From Paulownia fortunei (lineage: Eukaryota > Streptophyta > Magnoliopsida > Lamiales > Paulowniaceae): 64,000 nucleotides of DNA. Where the stretch lies: the NCBI GenBank assembly GCA_019321725.1, contig CM033123.1, forward strand, positions 938,960-1,002,959. The letters are read 5' to 3'. Position numbers and translations under genes: made by a program. Under the pieces are notes generated by a model. It had not been told where the DNA came from. It worked only from the letters and a program-made list of their open reading frames with translations, and searched no databases. Below, piece by piece: positions 1 to 11,583 of the stretch (the stretch's first letter is position 1; every line of letters starts with the position of its first letter).

Positions 1-696
1 CCCAACCTCACCACAGCAGATATGATCAAGATGGTCAGCACAGGCAAGAAAAGAGCAGACCGAGTGAGCCGAGTGGTTGCCAAAAAGTATAACAAGAAAG
101 ATAATTCACATTTTACAGCATCAAGAACGAGCGTTGCGGACAAACAGGCAACAACCAAAGAAGCAGGTTCACACTACATACCCGCTTCCAAGGCAGGGTC
201 ACAAGAAACGGCAGGGGAAAAGGACTTGGATCCACTAGATCCTTGTCAAAGAAACAATGAGAGAAAAAGTTCAAGCCTGCATGGTTCACTCTCTAGCTGT
301 GAATTAGCCTGCACAGATGAATGGCCTAGTGCATTTATGCTGTCACCTAAAGAAGGAAGAGAAACAGAGATGCTGGTACCACGGACAGAGGTGGATGAAG
401 ACACAGTATTAATGCACTTCGAACCCTTCCTGGAAGGTGGGGTGACTGGTCAATGTGAGAATAGTCAGATAAATGATGAGAGAGACAAAGTAATCATGAA
501 TACTGAAAGTGCTAACACAAATGAGGAAAGGAATTGTGGAGCTGCAGGGAGCTTAGATTCAGACACTGGGGGCCTGTATGCATGTTCACCAATTGTATCC
601 TACTTTAACGATGATGAAATTCATTGGGATCTTCATGGTGCCAGTGAAGAGCTTAATCTCTGGAGTGAAGAGGAAGACATGTTGATTTGGTCATAA
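1..696 (+). CDS. C-terminal exon of a probable subgroup-7 (flavonol-type) R2R3-MYB, 5' truncated by window edge
   Basis: The frame is open from base 1 to the TAA at 694-696, so this is the end of a longer protein whose DNA-binding part lies off the window. The first visible ATG at 22 is probably internal. Near the start, residues KKRADRVSRVVAK fit, position for position, the subgroup-7 MYB motif K-R-R/K-x-G-R-T-S-R-x-x-M-K, with D for G and V for T. The tail is acidic and Trp-rich (IHWDL, LNLWSEEEDMLIWS), like the Trp/acidic C-termini of MYB11/12/111. Those proteins activate flavonol biosynthesis genes in the nucleus. The MYB repeats are not visible, so the family call rests on a short motif; an unrelated acidic nuclear protein remains possible. 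That it is an ending exon is certain; the identity is moderate to low. Confidence 0.5.
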   Translation, partial: PNLTTADMIKMVSTGKKRADRVSRVVAKKYNKKDNSHFTASRTSVADKQATTKEAGSHYIPASKAGSQETAGEKDLDPLDPCQRNNERKSSSLHGSLSSCELACTDEWPSAFMLSPKEGRETEMLVPRTEVDEDTVLMHFEPFLEGGVTGQCENSQINDERDKVIMNTESANTNEERNCGAAGSLDSDTGGLYACSPIVSYFNDDEIHWDLHGASEELNLWSEEEDMLIWS

Positions 697-1651
697 CAAA
701 GCGAAGACGCAAGTAGTAGCATGAGAAGATTAAGAATCAGTCTGATATGCATAAAAACAATCATGTCTGCATAAATGTCACCGTTGAATAACTTTGCTTC
801 ACTTTGTTCATAATACAGACAAATTGTATGACTTCGGCACAGGCAGTCATTATCTGAAAAAAGTAGGGACGTGCACCATAATAAGGAGGCTGATAATCAG
901 AACTTTGGCACAATTAGAACTGAAACTGTAATGGCATTTGTCAATATTATTCCATCTATAGGTACATGCTCAACAGAAAGAATCAAATAATTTTACCTTC
1001 AAAATTGACTTCTCTGAACATTAAGAGTAAAAATTTCTTGACAAAACTTGGAGGGAATGCAATGCATAAGGGTTGAAGTGAGTGGATGTTGGAATTATTA
1101 TGATAATGTGATTGAAGATCTTGCCAGAACCACGAAATGCTTTCTTATATTTCCCATGAAACAATAAGTTCTTAGATGAATCTGTGATCCTTGATTCTGC
1201 CCACAATGGCAGGGGAAATATTCCTGTTGTAATGGCGGGTATAGCTGAAAGGGTATTTTGCTGAGAGCTCTCATCATGGTTGATTGATGATCTATGGTTG
1301 AGAGATATTGGTCAATGCGTTTTTATTCAGTGAGGGTTCTGCGGGACCTTCCAATAGGTCTCTGGGGCTTATTGTGGATGAGAATCTATGATATTAAAGC
1401 AAGTACAGCTCTATGTTCTTTAAATATGAGAAGCACAATTGTAACTAGAAAATTATCCAACAGCAAGAAGCATATAGTCTTTTATTTTCAGATATTGCTT
1501 ATCAATTGTTTTCATTTCATAGAGTATCCTGAAACTTGAAACATGAACTCAGGAAAATTGTATTGGAAGAAGACTAGTCCCAGAAACAGAGACTCCACGA
1601 GACAAGATGAATAACTTAAATGGAGGTGAAGTATGATTTGGGTTTAAGTGG
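697..1651. other. Convergent intergenic spacer, MYB-like 3' end and TRM 3' end
   Basis: The two flanking genes converge here, so this stretch should hold both 3' untranslated regions. Only short ORFs without family features are present, and I see no repeat or RNA gene. Confidence 0.6.
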
Positions 1652-4600
1652 TTAAAGAACCAAGATATCAGCAACTACTTCATCTATCAAAGAATTAATA
1701 ATGCGAGACTCAATCTGTATGCCAAGTTCAAATGCTTCAATTTCATAGTTGAGCCATCTCCCATAATGGCTGCTCATATCATTATCTACAAGTTCATCAA
1801 CCATGAAGTCTCCCATGGCGCTCCAACCAGAAATTTCTTTGTAGACATCTTCAGCTAGTCTGTCCTTTCTTTTAACCACCCACAGACCCTTAGCCCATAA
1901 TTTGTATCCTCCTTCCACATGTTGTCTGCATCTCAGGTCCAAGCATTCACTCACACAATCGAATAGAAGCCTTCGGTTTATTCTAGAAATGAGTCCACAA
2001 CCACTAAAATACCCTTTCCAACTTTCCAGTTGATCAAAAAGTTGAGGGTTTATGATCTCAGAAGCCCTGCCCAATGCATAATCCTTAAACATCTTGTCGA
2101 TATTACACAGCAACTCCTTCACGTACTCTAATTCCCAACCTCTTGGCTTCCCATAAGGCAAGGTTAAGGTGGTCTCTCGCCTTTTTGCCACAGTTCCAGC
2201 AGAAGTTGAAGAAGCTGAGTCTGATAACTCAGCATCTCCTTCAAATGGAAGGAATGTATTCATAGAATACCTACTGAGCACGTCCTGAAATTGAATTGAT
2301 GAACACTGCTTGCCACCTGTAATTGGTAACAGTTAGTTCATTGCTCAGTCTGTTTATTTATGATATCACAATGTGTACCACATAAGCAATAGTAAAAGCA
2401 CATCTCTTACCTCCTGTACTATTACTGTCTGCAGTATCTGAAGAATTGGAACTCTCTGTGAAGGAAGAATGCTCAAGAACTGAAACTGGACTTGGAAGGC
2501 GGCAATCAAGTACCGTTCTGTCTTTAGATTTGTTTCTTCCACGCATGCCCATTTCTTCCACCAGGCCCTAAGTATAACATCAAGTTCATTTGATTAGCTT
2601 TTAGAAAATAATGGAGGATTCTTACAAACCTTCATGTATCCAATGAGTTACGCGCTGAATCTATTGAATAAGTTTCACATTAATCGTTTCTTGTTATGCT
2701 TTTACCAATATTTTAACTTTATCATTACTTCGAGGAGCTTTTTGTGATCCTTGTGAAAAAACTAACTGAAAAATAAAGAAAAAAAGCAATGGTTAAAATA
2801 TGTCTGCAAAATCAGCACCATTTTGTAATTAAAAAGTTGTTCATACAATAGTAGTGTGAGTTAAATAAGCCAAAAAAGTTAGAATTCTTCTATAAAAATA
2901 TAGCCTCAATCAGTTTTGTTGGAGAACACCAAAATATTTATTAATTGAAGATATAATCTAATAAAAAGTTGTCATGAATTCAGCTAAAAGGCATCTCTAC
3001 CAAATGGGCCACTAATATCCAGGAAACCATATACTTAAGAAACATAAGATGAAAATAAAAACTATCAATTGAAGATATACCTGGCACTTTTGACCAGTTA
3101 TGAATCCCTTAGGATCATCTCTTAAGGAGTATAAACTAGAGCCTGGTTGGCCTTCCAGATTATCTGCATAATTTCCGTCTTTGCTTTTATTTTCTTCTAG
3201 CAGGTTTGAGCTCATTGAGGAAACTGTCCCTGATTTCTGTTGGGAAAACTCTATCTTATGAGTCAATTCTTTTAGTTTATGCTCCAAAAAAGTGCTTAAT
3301 GTATCGCCTCCTTTAATGTTATGTCCTAGGAAAGAGAACTTTGGAGCACCCATACCATCTGAGTTCAGCAGTATCCTTTTATTTTGAGAGTCTGCTGGGA
3401 AGATCTTACAGTTTTCCCCAGCCTCAATGGACCTCCCTGAGACAGGTCCTGGTCGTGTCATCGGAGCATTGAATGTAAAAGAAATAACATCTGTTCCTGT
3501 CCTTTCACTATCTTGATCCCAACTACTTTGCATATCCATAAGAGCACTAGACTGAATAACTTTCCCATTTTTATCCTTCTGCAGGTTTTGAGCAGCCTGA
3601 TTTTTTTCGGAGTGGTAATTCCCGTCAATGGATCGTTTCTTATGAGTAACTCTTTCTGAGCTACAAGACAATACTTGTCTCTTATCATCTTTGACTTCTG
3701 ACCCCAACTTCCGGGAACTGACTTTGGAGGTGCCTACAAGTTTACTAGAATTCTGTTGCCTTGCAGAAGAAAATTCTCCACTATGTGCTTTCCCACCTTG
3801 TAAGTTGGACTTCAAAGGCAACTTTCCTCTATCAATACTGCAATTTTGCTTCTGATTGTTCTGGCGAAGCACGCTTGAACCATTTTGTGTAGATGGTTTC
3901 TTAAGCGTACTCTTCTGTTCCGCCGATTGACTTGTGGACAGCTGGTTTGGACTGAACTCATTCGTTTCCTTCTGGATGACCAAGGCTCTGCTGCCATTCA
4001 AGTTTAGGGCTTCTCTTTTCTGAACATTGGCCTTTGCCTGTAGTGCAAGTGAAATTGATTTTCCTTTATTTTTTACACTGACAGAAGATTCTTCTGAATC
4101 TGGAAAAATCCTTACTAATGTTGCATCCACAGAACCATTCCAGCTTTTATTCATTGAGTGTCCTCTAAGATGCTTGACAGCACTAGATTCACCTGGCCTC
4201 TGAGAACCTTCAGAAAGCTTTGATGGTTTTTTTGCTGCTTGGACCTTCTCTTTCAAATCCCTTACTTTTAAAGGCACTGAAGAGGACCCAGCCAGAGGCA
4301 GCTTTGTTTTTGGACCGGCTTGAGGCCCCGGCTCAATAATTCTGGCAGCTGCTTCCATTATGTGAGCAGCATCCTTAGGTGGGATAAAATTCTTGCTTTT
4401 TATAGGAGATAGAAGTTTGTGATGGGTAATTGGAATTGATTTAGCTGATTTTGGTGGCAAAATTTCAGTTTGAAACTTTTCAATTGGCCTGTGTATTACC
4501 TTTTGATATTTTGGCTCTGTATCATTTTGGAAAGGTACCTCCTGCAAACTGCTGGAGTGCATGATTTGAGGGTCTTGATGATATTCAAGATTTTTAGTTT

Positions 4601-5230
4601 GGTAATAAGAACCTGGAAGAGATTGACAATCAAAAAGTGGAGTGGAGTAGGACTCAGGGGTGTTGGACCTTGGCAAGGAATCCAACCCCATAAGTCTTGC
4701 AACAACCCCTGGGGCCCTGCTGCCATAGAAGTCCTCATCAGTTACAGATGAAGCACGACTATAATCACTACTTCCTTTGATACTTGATCCAGCTGCAATT
4801 TCATCCTCATCCAGCTAGACATGGAAAAAGAAATGTTTTAAATTACAAATCAGAAAAGGTAGATGTTCATAATTAGCTATCAATAGCCTTACCATTTGAA
4901 GCCGTGTCATTGGTAAATTTCCATCAAATCTTTTTTTCTGCTTGGATTTCTCTACATAATGAGAAGAAAACAACCTTGTTTAAGCCATAGCAAATAAAGA
5001 ATGAAATGACTCTACCCACACACACAAGAACTCAGCATACATGTGCGGAATGCGGGGTCCAACAAAAAGGAAATGTATAAAAATTATCAATTTAGCAACC
5101 CAATTTTTATACCAGGTAAATCTGACTTGCTTGAGAACAACTTCTTTCGAGATTTTGCATTCCAATCAAACAGCTGGAGGAAGCCACCAACATAATTCCC
5201 ACCCTTGGAGCCTTGTTTTTCAATCCCCAT
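1652..5230 (-). CDS. TRM6/7/8-type protein (TON1-recruiting motif family, DUF4378), 910 aa, five coding exons
   Basis: Exons on the minus strand are 5230-5113, 4951-4893, 4814-3081, 2567-2411 and 2316-1652; all junctions are GT-AG and phases close (2733 nt). The start MGIEKQGSKG followed by FLQLFDWNAKSRKKLF (residues 17-32) is the characteristic beginning of Arabidopsis TRM6/7/8 (At3g05750, At3g58650, At5g26910 group). A VVARLMGLDSLP motif lies at about 96-107, a FIPPKDAAHIMEAAARIIEP block follows the Pro-rich region, a long Ser/Lys-rich disordered middle comes next, and the last exon is a DUF4378 domain (about 725-905). TRM proteins bind microtubules and recruit TON1/TON2 (TTP complex), setting cortical arrays and preprophase bands; this role is inferred from the family. 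Upstream introns probably split the 5' leader. Confidence 0.88.
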
Positions 5231-6960
5231 ATTTGCAAGTCGATGTCACGCCAAATTCAACTTTTACAAACTAAAGAAGTGACAACACAGGCAAATAAAA
5301 GCATACTGTCCATCTGCAATCAAATATGAAAGGTGCTTTGCTATCACTAATTTATATTCTTCAAGAAGAAAGCTTAGAGAACTAAAAGACATTGGCATAT
5401 TCTAAAGCGACGCTGCTATTTTTCCGATTAAATATCTGACCAAACATTAGTTACATTATAGGGAGAGAGGGAAGTGAGCACCATTGCTCCAGTGTTGACA
5501 TTGATGAAAAGTATTAACAAACAAATGTCCATACTCTTTACTGATTCTTGCAACTGGAGGAGTATGATATTTCAAGGTTTCTATTGCAAACTCTACATAT
5601 TAAAGATGGTAAGCAAATGATGATTGGTTGATGAACGAGAATTGGATGCCCATAATAGCATGATATTCACCCAATCCACGGCCCTAAATCAATTAGCTAA
5701 TTCAAAACAGCTGAACTTGTTTGCATTCCTTGGATGTGAAAATATATTCTTACTTGGAAGTTTCTATGACAACTAACTAGTTAGAAACAACATAAGCAAT
5801 TGATGTGTTGTTGATGAACCTAAACTGAATGTTTTTATCGAGAAATCACTCTACCAGCACTAAAAGTATCACAATCCTCATAATATTGCACTGATGACGA
5901 ACCAAAACAATATGCATGGGTCAGAAGTGATTTTACTGGCATCAAAACTGCTGTCTTCATCAACTTCTAAGTTCCTAGCTTCCAATGAAGAATCGCCTGT
6001 GTTATTGTACAAATATACGAGCCCGTTCTGCCTTTATGTGTACTCTCAAGACACTAATCCTACTAGATCCACCTTTACCTGAACACCATTTTCTTCCAAC
6101 ATCACAATTCTGCAAAAGATTCTGTGCTTAGAGATGATGCTTTGGCGCAAATAGTGTACTTAACAGCGGGAATCCATCAGAAAGCAAAGTCAACATGACA
6201 GACAAACATTCAGCGCATAATGTGGATGTACTAACATCTTCAATCAAAAAGATACCTTAAAGTGAATGATTTCCCAACATCAAACTGATCAAAAGCCATA
6301 TCTCTAAAGTCTAAACTCCAGTACAACCCCCATATCCAATTAAGGTTCTTAAAGAAAAAAAAAAAAAAGGCAAGCCATAGCAGCAATTTTTATGAGCGGA
6401 ATTTACATTCAATTGGATGGCATTTTAAATTAAAAGAACCAGCACAAGTTCCATTGTCATGCAATATCTCAACAAGTTTTAATTTCTCTCATTTTTTTGT
6501 ACTCGCTCATCATCATTTGACTTCTAAACTAATTCACACTCTGCTTGAGTAAAAAAATAACAAAATCACGTAACTGATCAGTAAGAGTGACCCATTCCAA
6601 TAATAGTAACACTCCTTGTAATAAGAAACACACACACACGAAAAAAAAAAACCGAAAATGAAACTTACAAAAGTTCCACAGATCATAAAAACCCAAAAAG
6701 ATAAAGACCCTTTTCGTATTCTTAACACAAGAGTTGAAAAACAATGCAAAATCAAGAAAACTCACGCAGACCACTTGAAATGAAGATCGGCTGAGCTCCC
6801 CCATGTTTTAAAGCAGCAAACTTTAGGTGGCAAAAGCTATGTTTATCAAGAACATGTATACCTTAGAGCAAGAAAAGGTTGAAATTGAGAGCTTTAGATA
6901 GAGTAAATGGTAGATTTTTGTCAGATAGCAGTGAGCTAGAGGTGTGTTTTGAGTGGTAGA
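5231..6960 (-). promoter_or_regulatory. Probable spliced 5' leader and promoter-proximal region of the TRM gene
   Basis: A good acceptor on the minus strand (GATTGCAG ending near 5309) lies just upstream of the start codon, so the leader is probably spliced. Candidate leader pieces are a 31-nt exon 6109-6079 bounded by TTTTGCAG and GTAAAG, and a first exon ending either at about 6766 (donor GTGAGT) or about 6863 (donor GTATAC). I cannot tell which is used. I saw no other gene in this stretch, only short unrelated ORFs. Confidence 0.4.
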
Positions 6961-9900
6961 ACAGTTCGAAGCAATAAATGAGACAGTGTATTTTGGAGTA
7001 GTTTTTCAGAAAGGAAAGACAAAATATTATTTGCAAATATATATTTGTAGAAAGTTTTATCTTTTAATTTTTGAGAAAAAAGAAATAATATACAGAAAAG
7101 GTTAAAAAAGCTTGTAACGTCTCTTTGCTGAGAGGGAGAGATTTCAAATTCCAAATAGGAATCCAGGGGCCCACTTTTGGACCAGAGGGTTTGATTGGGT
7201 GTTTTTCAGTGTAGGGTAAGAATTTTGGGGAGTTCACTGAGTTAGAGAATAAATGAATAATTGGTTATTTAATTCCTATCTTTTGATTTATAAATTGCCC
7301 TCAAAAGATTATATAATTTCCCCATTTCACGTTGTTGATCATTATTTTACAATTTTATGTACATGAAATTATATAGTATTTGACTATGGTATATGTACAT
7401 TTATCTTTTTTTTTTTTTTTTTTGGGTTGGGGGTTGCTCAGATCTTGCTTCTTTAGAGATTGCTCTTTAATTTAAATTATAAATATTGTTCCTATTATAA
7501 AAAAAATAAAAATTAAAATAGGAAATACTATTATTTAAAGTAAATATATATATATATATTATATGTGAGAATCTAACGAAACAGTATATAAGTAAACATT
7601 TTAACTATTTTCATAAAAAAATATGCATGATCTACCATGTATTTTAGTGTATCTTCAAGAATAATTGAGCATGACTTTTGAGCCACCTGATTAGAATAAA
7701 ATGAACCATTTTAAGAACACAAACACCATAATTACCATTTTTTTAATTGATATGATAAAGTTCATTGATTTGACCGCGCCCAATAAAACGATAATTATTA
7801 AAATATGGAAAAGCATTTGGGCTCAAGATTTGGAGATCCTATTATTTGTTTTTATTCCATTTAATCACATTTTCTAACAAATCAGTCCTTTAATTAATTA
7901 CCTACAGCAACAAAAAGAGCCACTTTATTTACATGAAGCGAAAATCGTGTCACATGTTTTTAAGTTGTTTGTCACTCTTAAAAAGCTAAAACAATTTTAT
8001 TATGAAAATATTATATATTATCGACTAATTTTTCATCAGTGTTTCATTCCCTTGAATTTGTAAAGCATTAATATATTATGACGATTTGTTACCCGAATTG
8101 AGAAAAGGAAAAAAATAAATAAATAAAAGTTTGTCGATAATTTATAATATTGTTCATACGTGTATTAGTAGATCCTCCATTATTGGTTTCTCATTTTTAA
8201 TTTATTGCTTGTTTATGAATATGTATTTAAGGTTTTATTTTACAAGAATTTCACACTATTATTTTTATAAATGGGAAATGAATGTAATATAATTACTTAA
8301 ATGACCCTCACTAAGTGAGCCCGGCGCAGCAATTAACATAACGTGAGTTTTACACTTACACTACTTCAAGCAATAAATGGAGTTTGGAATTTTCTGTATG
8401 GCTCTTCTTGAAAAAGAGCATATGCATATATAATATACAAATATGTACATATATGTGTGTGTGTGTGTATACACACACAGATGCACGTCAATTCACACTC
8501 ATAAGGCTCTCAAAATAGCGTATTCACACAAGTTGATTACTAAAAAATTTTATTATTATAAATAAATTAAAATTTTTAATTTTTAATTTCAAACTTGTCT
8601 AAGCACCGTTCGAACCTGTTCAATTTATTTTTTTTAAATTAATATATATCATTTATGTGATTTTTTTTGAAAATGTATATATTTTAGAAACTTTTAGTGT
8701 ATTATGTTTTAAAAAATATTTTTTTATATTTTTAAATAAAAAAATGGGTCTAACACCGACAGGTCGTGTCCAGAGTAGACTTGAGTCGGGGTTCCAAAAA
8801 TTTTTGATAGGACGGATTCAAATTTGGCTAAATATGTTCAAAACCTACTCTATTGTCATTTATATGTACTCAAGAGTGAGTTCAAATTTAAAGATTTTAT
8901 TATAAATTTTAGTAATTTATTTGAATATATATATATATATAAATTCATATATATACATATCTTGAAATACAAGTATGTATATTTAATTATTTATTCGTGT
9001 GCAGCCTTATTTATGCGCGTGTATATTTGTGTTTGTGCATGTTTGTGTGTATTCAATCATTATAGTACTTGCAAATTGTTTTCGCATTTGGAAAAAATAT
9101 ATATATGTCTACATAGATTCAGTGGACGAAAGCATGATTTTTTTTTATTAAATAGATTTAATGGACGAAAGCATGATATTTTTTTAATAAATAAAAAATT
9201 ATTTTGGAATATATATATGTTTACATAGATCTAGTGGACGAAAGCATGATATTTTTTTAATAAATAAAAGATCAGATCAATTCATCCCATCTTTTCTTTC
9301 TATCTTTTGATTGAAAATGAACGCTTAAACTAAACAAAAATCACATTATTTATTTATTTCTTTTTTTTTTTGTAATGAAAATCAAATCTTACTACTTTAA
9401 TAGATATTACTTTCAAAGTCATTCAAGGCCTAGATTTCTTTGGAAATATTAGTACCATATGTGTGTATTGACTTTTTAATCAATTAAAACACTAAACTCC
9501 TTTTCAATTACTATTGAAATTGAAATACTCATAACGATGGACGTAATTAATTACAAAAGGTTCCAAAAATATGTTTCTAAATTTTCTTACAATCGAATCT
9601 TATAAACATCAACCCTTATAGTAGCAACAAAATAATAGGAACAAAAAAAAATAGATATATTACATAAATGTTGATAAAGAAGGGGAAAAAGAAAAGAAGA
9701 AAAAAAAAAACTTTTCTAAGGGCATTTATGTCCAAAATTCACAAGCCTTCTTCATAAGCCAGGCCATGTGATGACATGGCATGGGACATTCAACTAATGA
9801 ATATTTGTTCTTGACCAATGGGAAGGTGTTACCAATTGAGAGCCCTTCACTTTGCCTTCTACGGCATATATGCCTTGTAAGATACATAATTATATGTTTT

Positions 9901-10961
9901 ATTTTTATTTTTGAAATATTACACGATAAATGAGATTAGGATTAGTAGCCTCGACGATGATGGTGATGGTGGTGGTGATTTTTATGGAATCCAATCATTG
10001 ATTTGAGGTATACGACCAATAGACGGCTGAGCATATCCGTCAATCCTTCTCATCTTCCCACTAACATATGTTTCGATTGATGTGAAAAGAGAGAAAATGA
10101 AAACGAATTTAGAGTATTTTTATGACAAAATTTTCAAAAATGAAAGCGAATATATTTGGCTTATTAAGGTAATGATGTTGAATTGTTGATATGTAGAATG
10201 GCATTTGGTAGTATTGGAGGAATGGAGTCCCATATGGTTAATAAAAAGAAATCTCCAGAGGACAGCCTTAAATTTCTTCGGTCTCATTCTAAAAGTAATA
10301 AAGAGGGAAATGAAGTATTTTGTTGCTTTTTAGAAGGATGTTCATTCTATGCTGCTCTAGGAATAATATTTATATTGTTTAATGAGTTCCATCCATAATT
10401 ATTTTATCATAATAATAATTACGATAATATGAAGGCATAACTCAGAATTTTTTTTTAATAAATGGAAAGTTTGGTTAAAATAGGTTATTCCTCATCAAAA
10501 TAAATTTGAGATTCCAATTACACATTTTAGCAAAAAGAAATATTATTTTGTATCTTTTCAATTCATTCTTGCATGATCTTGATGTTGGATATGGTTAATT
10601 TCCAACTTGTCCTAACGTAAGACATCCTTTAGTGTTGTTGTACAACCTTAGAGCGGGCCGTGGGACATTGATTTCATGAGCGGGCCTAGAACCATATGAT
10701 GCCCTTGCTATTGCTAATACCTTTTAATTTCTCCAACAATATGGATTAATATATATGTCGTGAATTGCATTTCAAACAAAAGGATTCAGATTTTCAGAGG
10801 GATGATGTTGATCAATGGAAGTTTGAGGATGATATGATGATACAGCACAAAATGTGGAAAACTAAAATCAGTGAATTTATTAGTTGTTGCTCTAGTCTTG
10901 GAAAAAACTGACCTTTAACTAATTAGAATGAACTAAAAAAGCATCAGATATGATACACAAG
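6961..10961. other. AT-rich intergenic spacer with simple repeats
   Basis: This stretch separates the TRM promoter from the 3' end of the C2H2 gene. It contains poly-A/T tracts, TA and GT/CA dinucleotide runs (about 7548-7559 and 8453-8480), and the nested tandem duplication at 9088-9270. The ORFs at 8657-8905 and 8824-9228 are translations of AT-rich repeats and have no protein features. No gene is supported. Confidence 0.6.
9088..9270. repeat. Nested tandem duplication with core GTGGACGAAAGCATGAT
   Basis: Three copies of a core (A/G)TGGACGAAAGCATGAT followed by a T run and AATAAATA start near 9122, 9162 and 9233. The flank TTTGGAA..ATATATATATGT.TACATAGAT is itself repeated at about 9088-9118 and 9203-9230, giving an outer period of about 115 bp. 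One duplication therefore contains another. Confidence 0.8.
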
Positions 10962-11513
10962 TCACAGATGGAGATCAACATCCAATCCCTCACTGACATC
11001 CGTCAACCCCACCGGTTTTGAGGGCCCCACTTCACCGTGTGCCGCCTGTCGTGGCAGCGCAACTTGAAATCCACCATGGTACCTCAGAGGCACCCCTGAC
11101 AAAACCTGAGGTGCACCACCAACATTTTCAGCTGGTGGGAGGAACCTTGCAGCATAGGCACTGTTAGGTGCACCTGGACTAATCAAGGACCCTGGTCGAG
11201 CCCCGTGTGGGTTGATCATGTGGACAGCCGATCCTAGACGTCGATGATCAGCCACGAAGTGGGCACGCTTCGCCCTCTGCCGTTCCTTCTTGTGTGCATT
11301 TTGATGTCCACCTAATGCTTGGGAGTTGGCAAATTTTCTGTGGCAATGTTGGCACTCAAACCTCTTATTATCCACGTCATGTTGTTGTAGCATGCGGAAT
11401 TTTTCACAGTTTGTGACTGGAAAACCAAAGAGCTTCACTACAGATGATGAAGTTGCATAATCTTGAAGCTCAGGCTCACATGCATCTCCTGCTGATGATG
11501 AGTTCTCTTCCAT
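10962..11513 (-). CDS. Single C2H2 zinc-finger transcription factor (GIS/ZFP5/ZFP6/ZFP8 type), 183 aa
   Basis: This is an intronless gene, typical of plant C1-1i zinc fingers. It has one finger with C54, C57, H70 and H74 and the plant-specific [10 protein letters not shown] signature (65-74). An N-terminal VKLFGFPV motif (26-33) is shared with the GIS/ZFP8 group, and the protein ends in VDLHL, an EAR-like repression tail of the DLxL form. Family members act in the nucleus downstream of gibberellin and cytokinin to control trichome and root-hair initiation; that role is inferred by family. The start is supported by a TATA box about 65 bp upstream and stop codons before it. The nearest paralogue (GIS, ZFP8 or ZFP6) cannot be decided by eye. 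Confidence 0.88.
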   Translation of the reverse strand: MEENSSSAGDACEPELQDYATSSSVVKLFGFPVTNCEKFRMLQQHDVDNKRFECQHCHRKFANSQALGGHQNAHKKERQRAKRAHFVADHRRLGSAVHMINPHGARPGSLISPGAPNSAYAARFLPPAENVGGAPQVLSGVPLRYHGGFQVALPRQAAHGEVGPSKPVGLTDVSEGLDVDLHL

Positions 11514-11575
11514 TAATTTTTATGAGAAAAAAAAAAGATTGATGTCACAATTGGGAGGTAATCTTTGTGGTGTGG

Positions 11576-11583
11576 TATATATA
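11576..11583 (-). promoter_or_regulatory. TATA box of the C2H2 gene
   Basis: Minus-strand CTATATATACC lies about 65 bp before the ATG at 11513, which places the transcription start near 11545 and leaves a short leader. Confidence 0.65.

Noticed and set aside
5440..5490. GAAGTGAGCACC as part of a miR156 precursor
   Set aside because: Only the last part of the mature sequence resembles miR156, and no complementary arm was seen nearby.
8657..9228. Overlapping ORFs of 82 and 134 codons
   Set aside because: They translate AT-rich and tandem-repeat sequence (Tyr/Ile/Phe runs) and show no domain.
9763..9780. Hairpin GCCATGT-GATG-ACATGGC as a regulatory RNA
   Set aside because: A 7-bp stem is expected by chance in this much sequence, and no transcript context was found.
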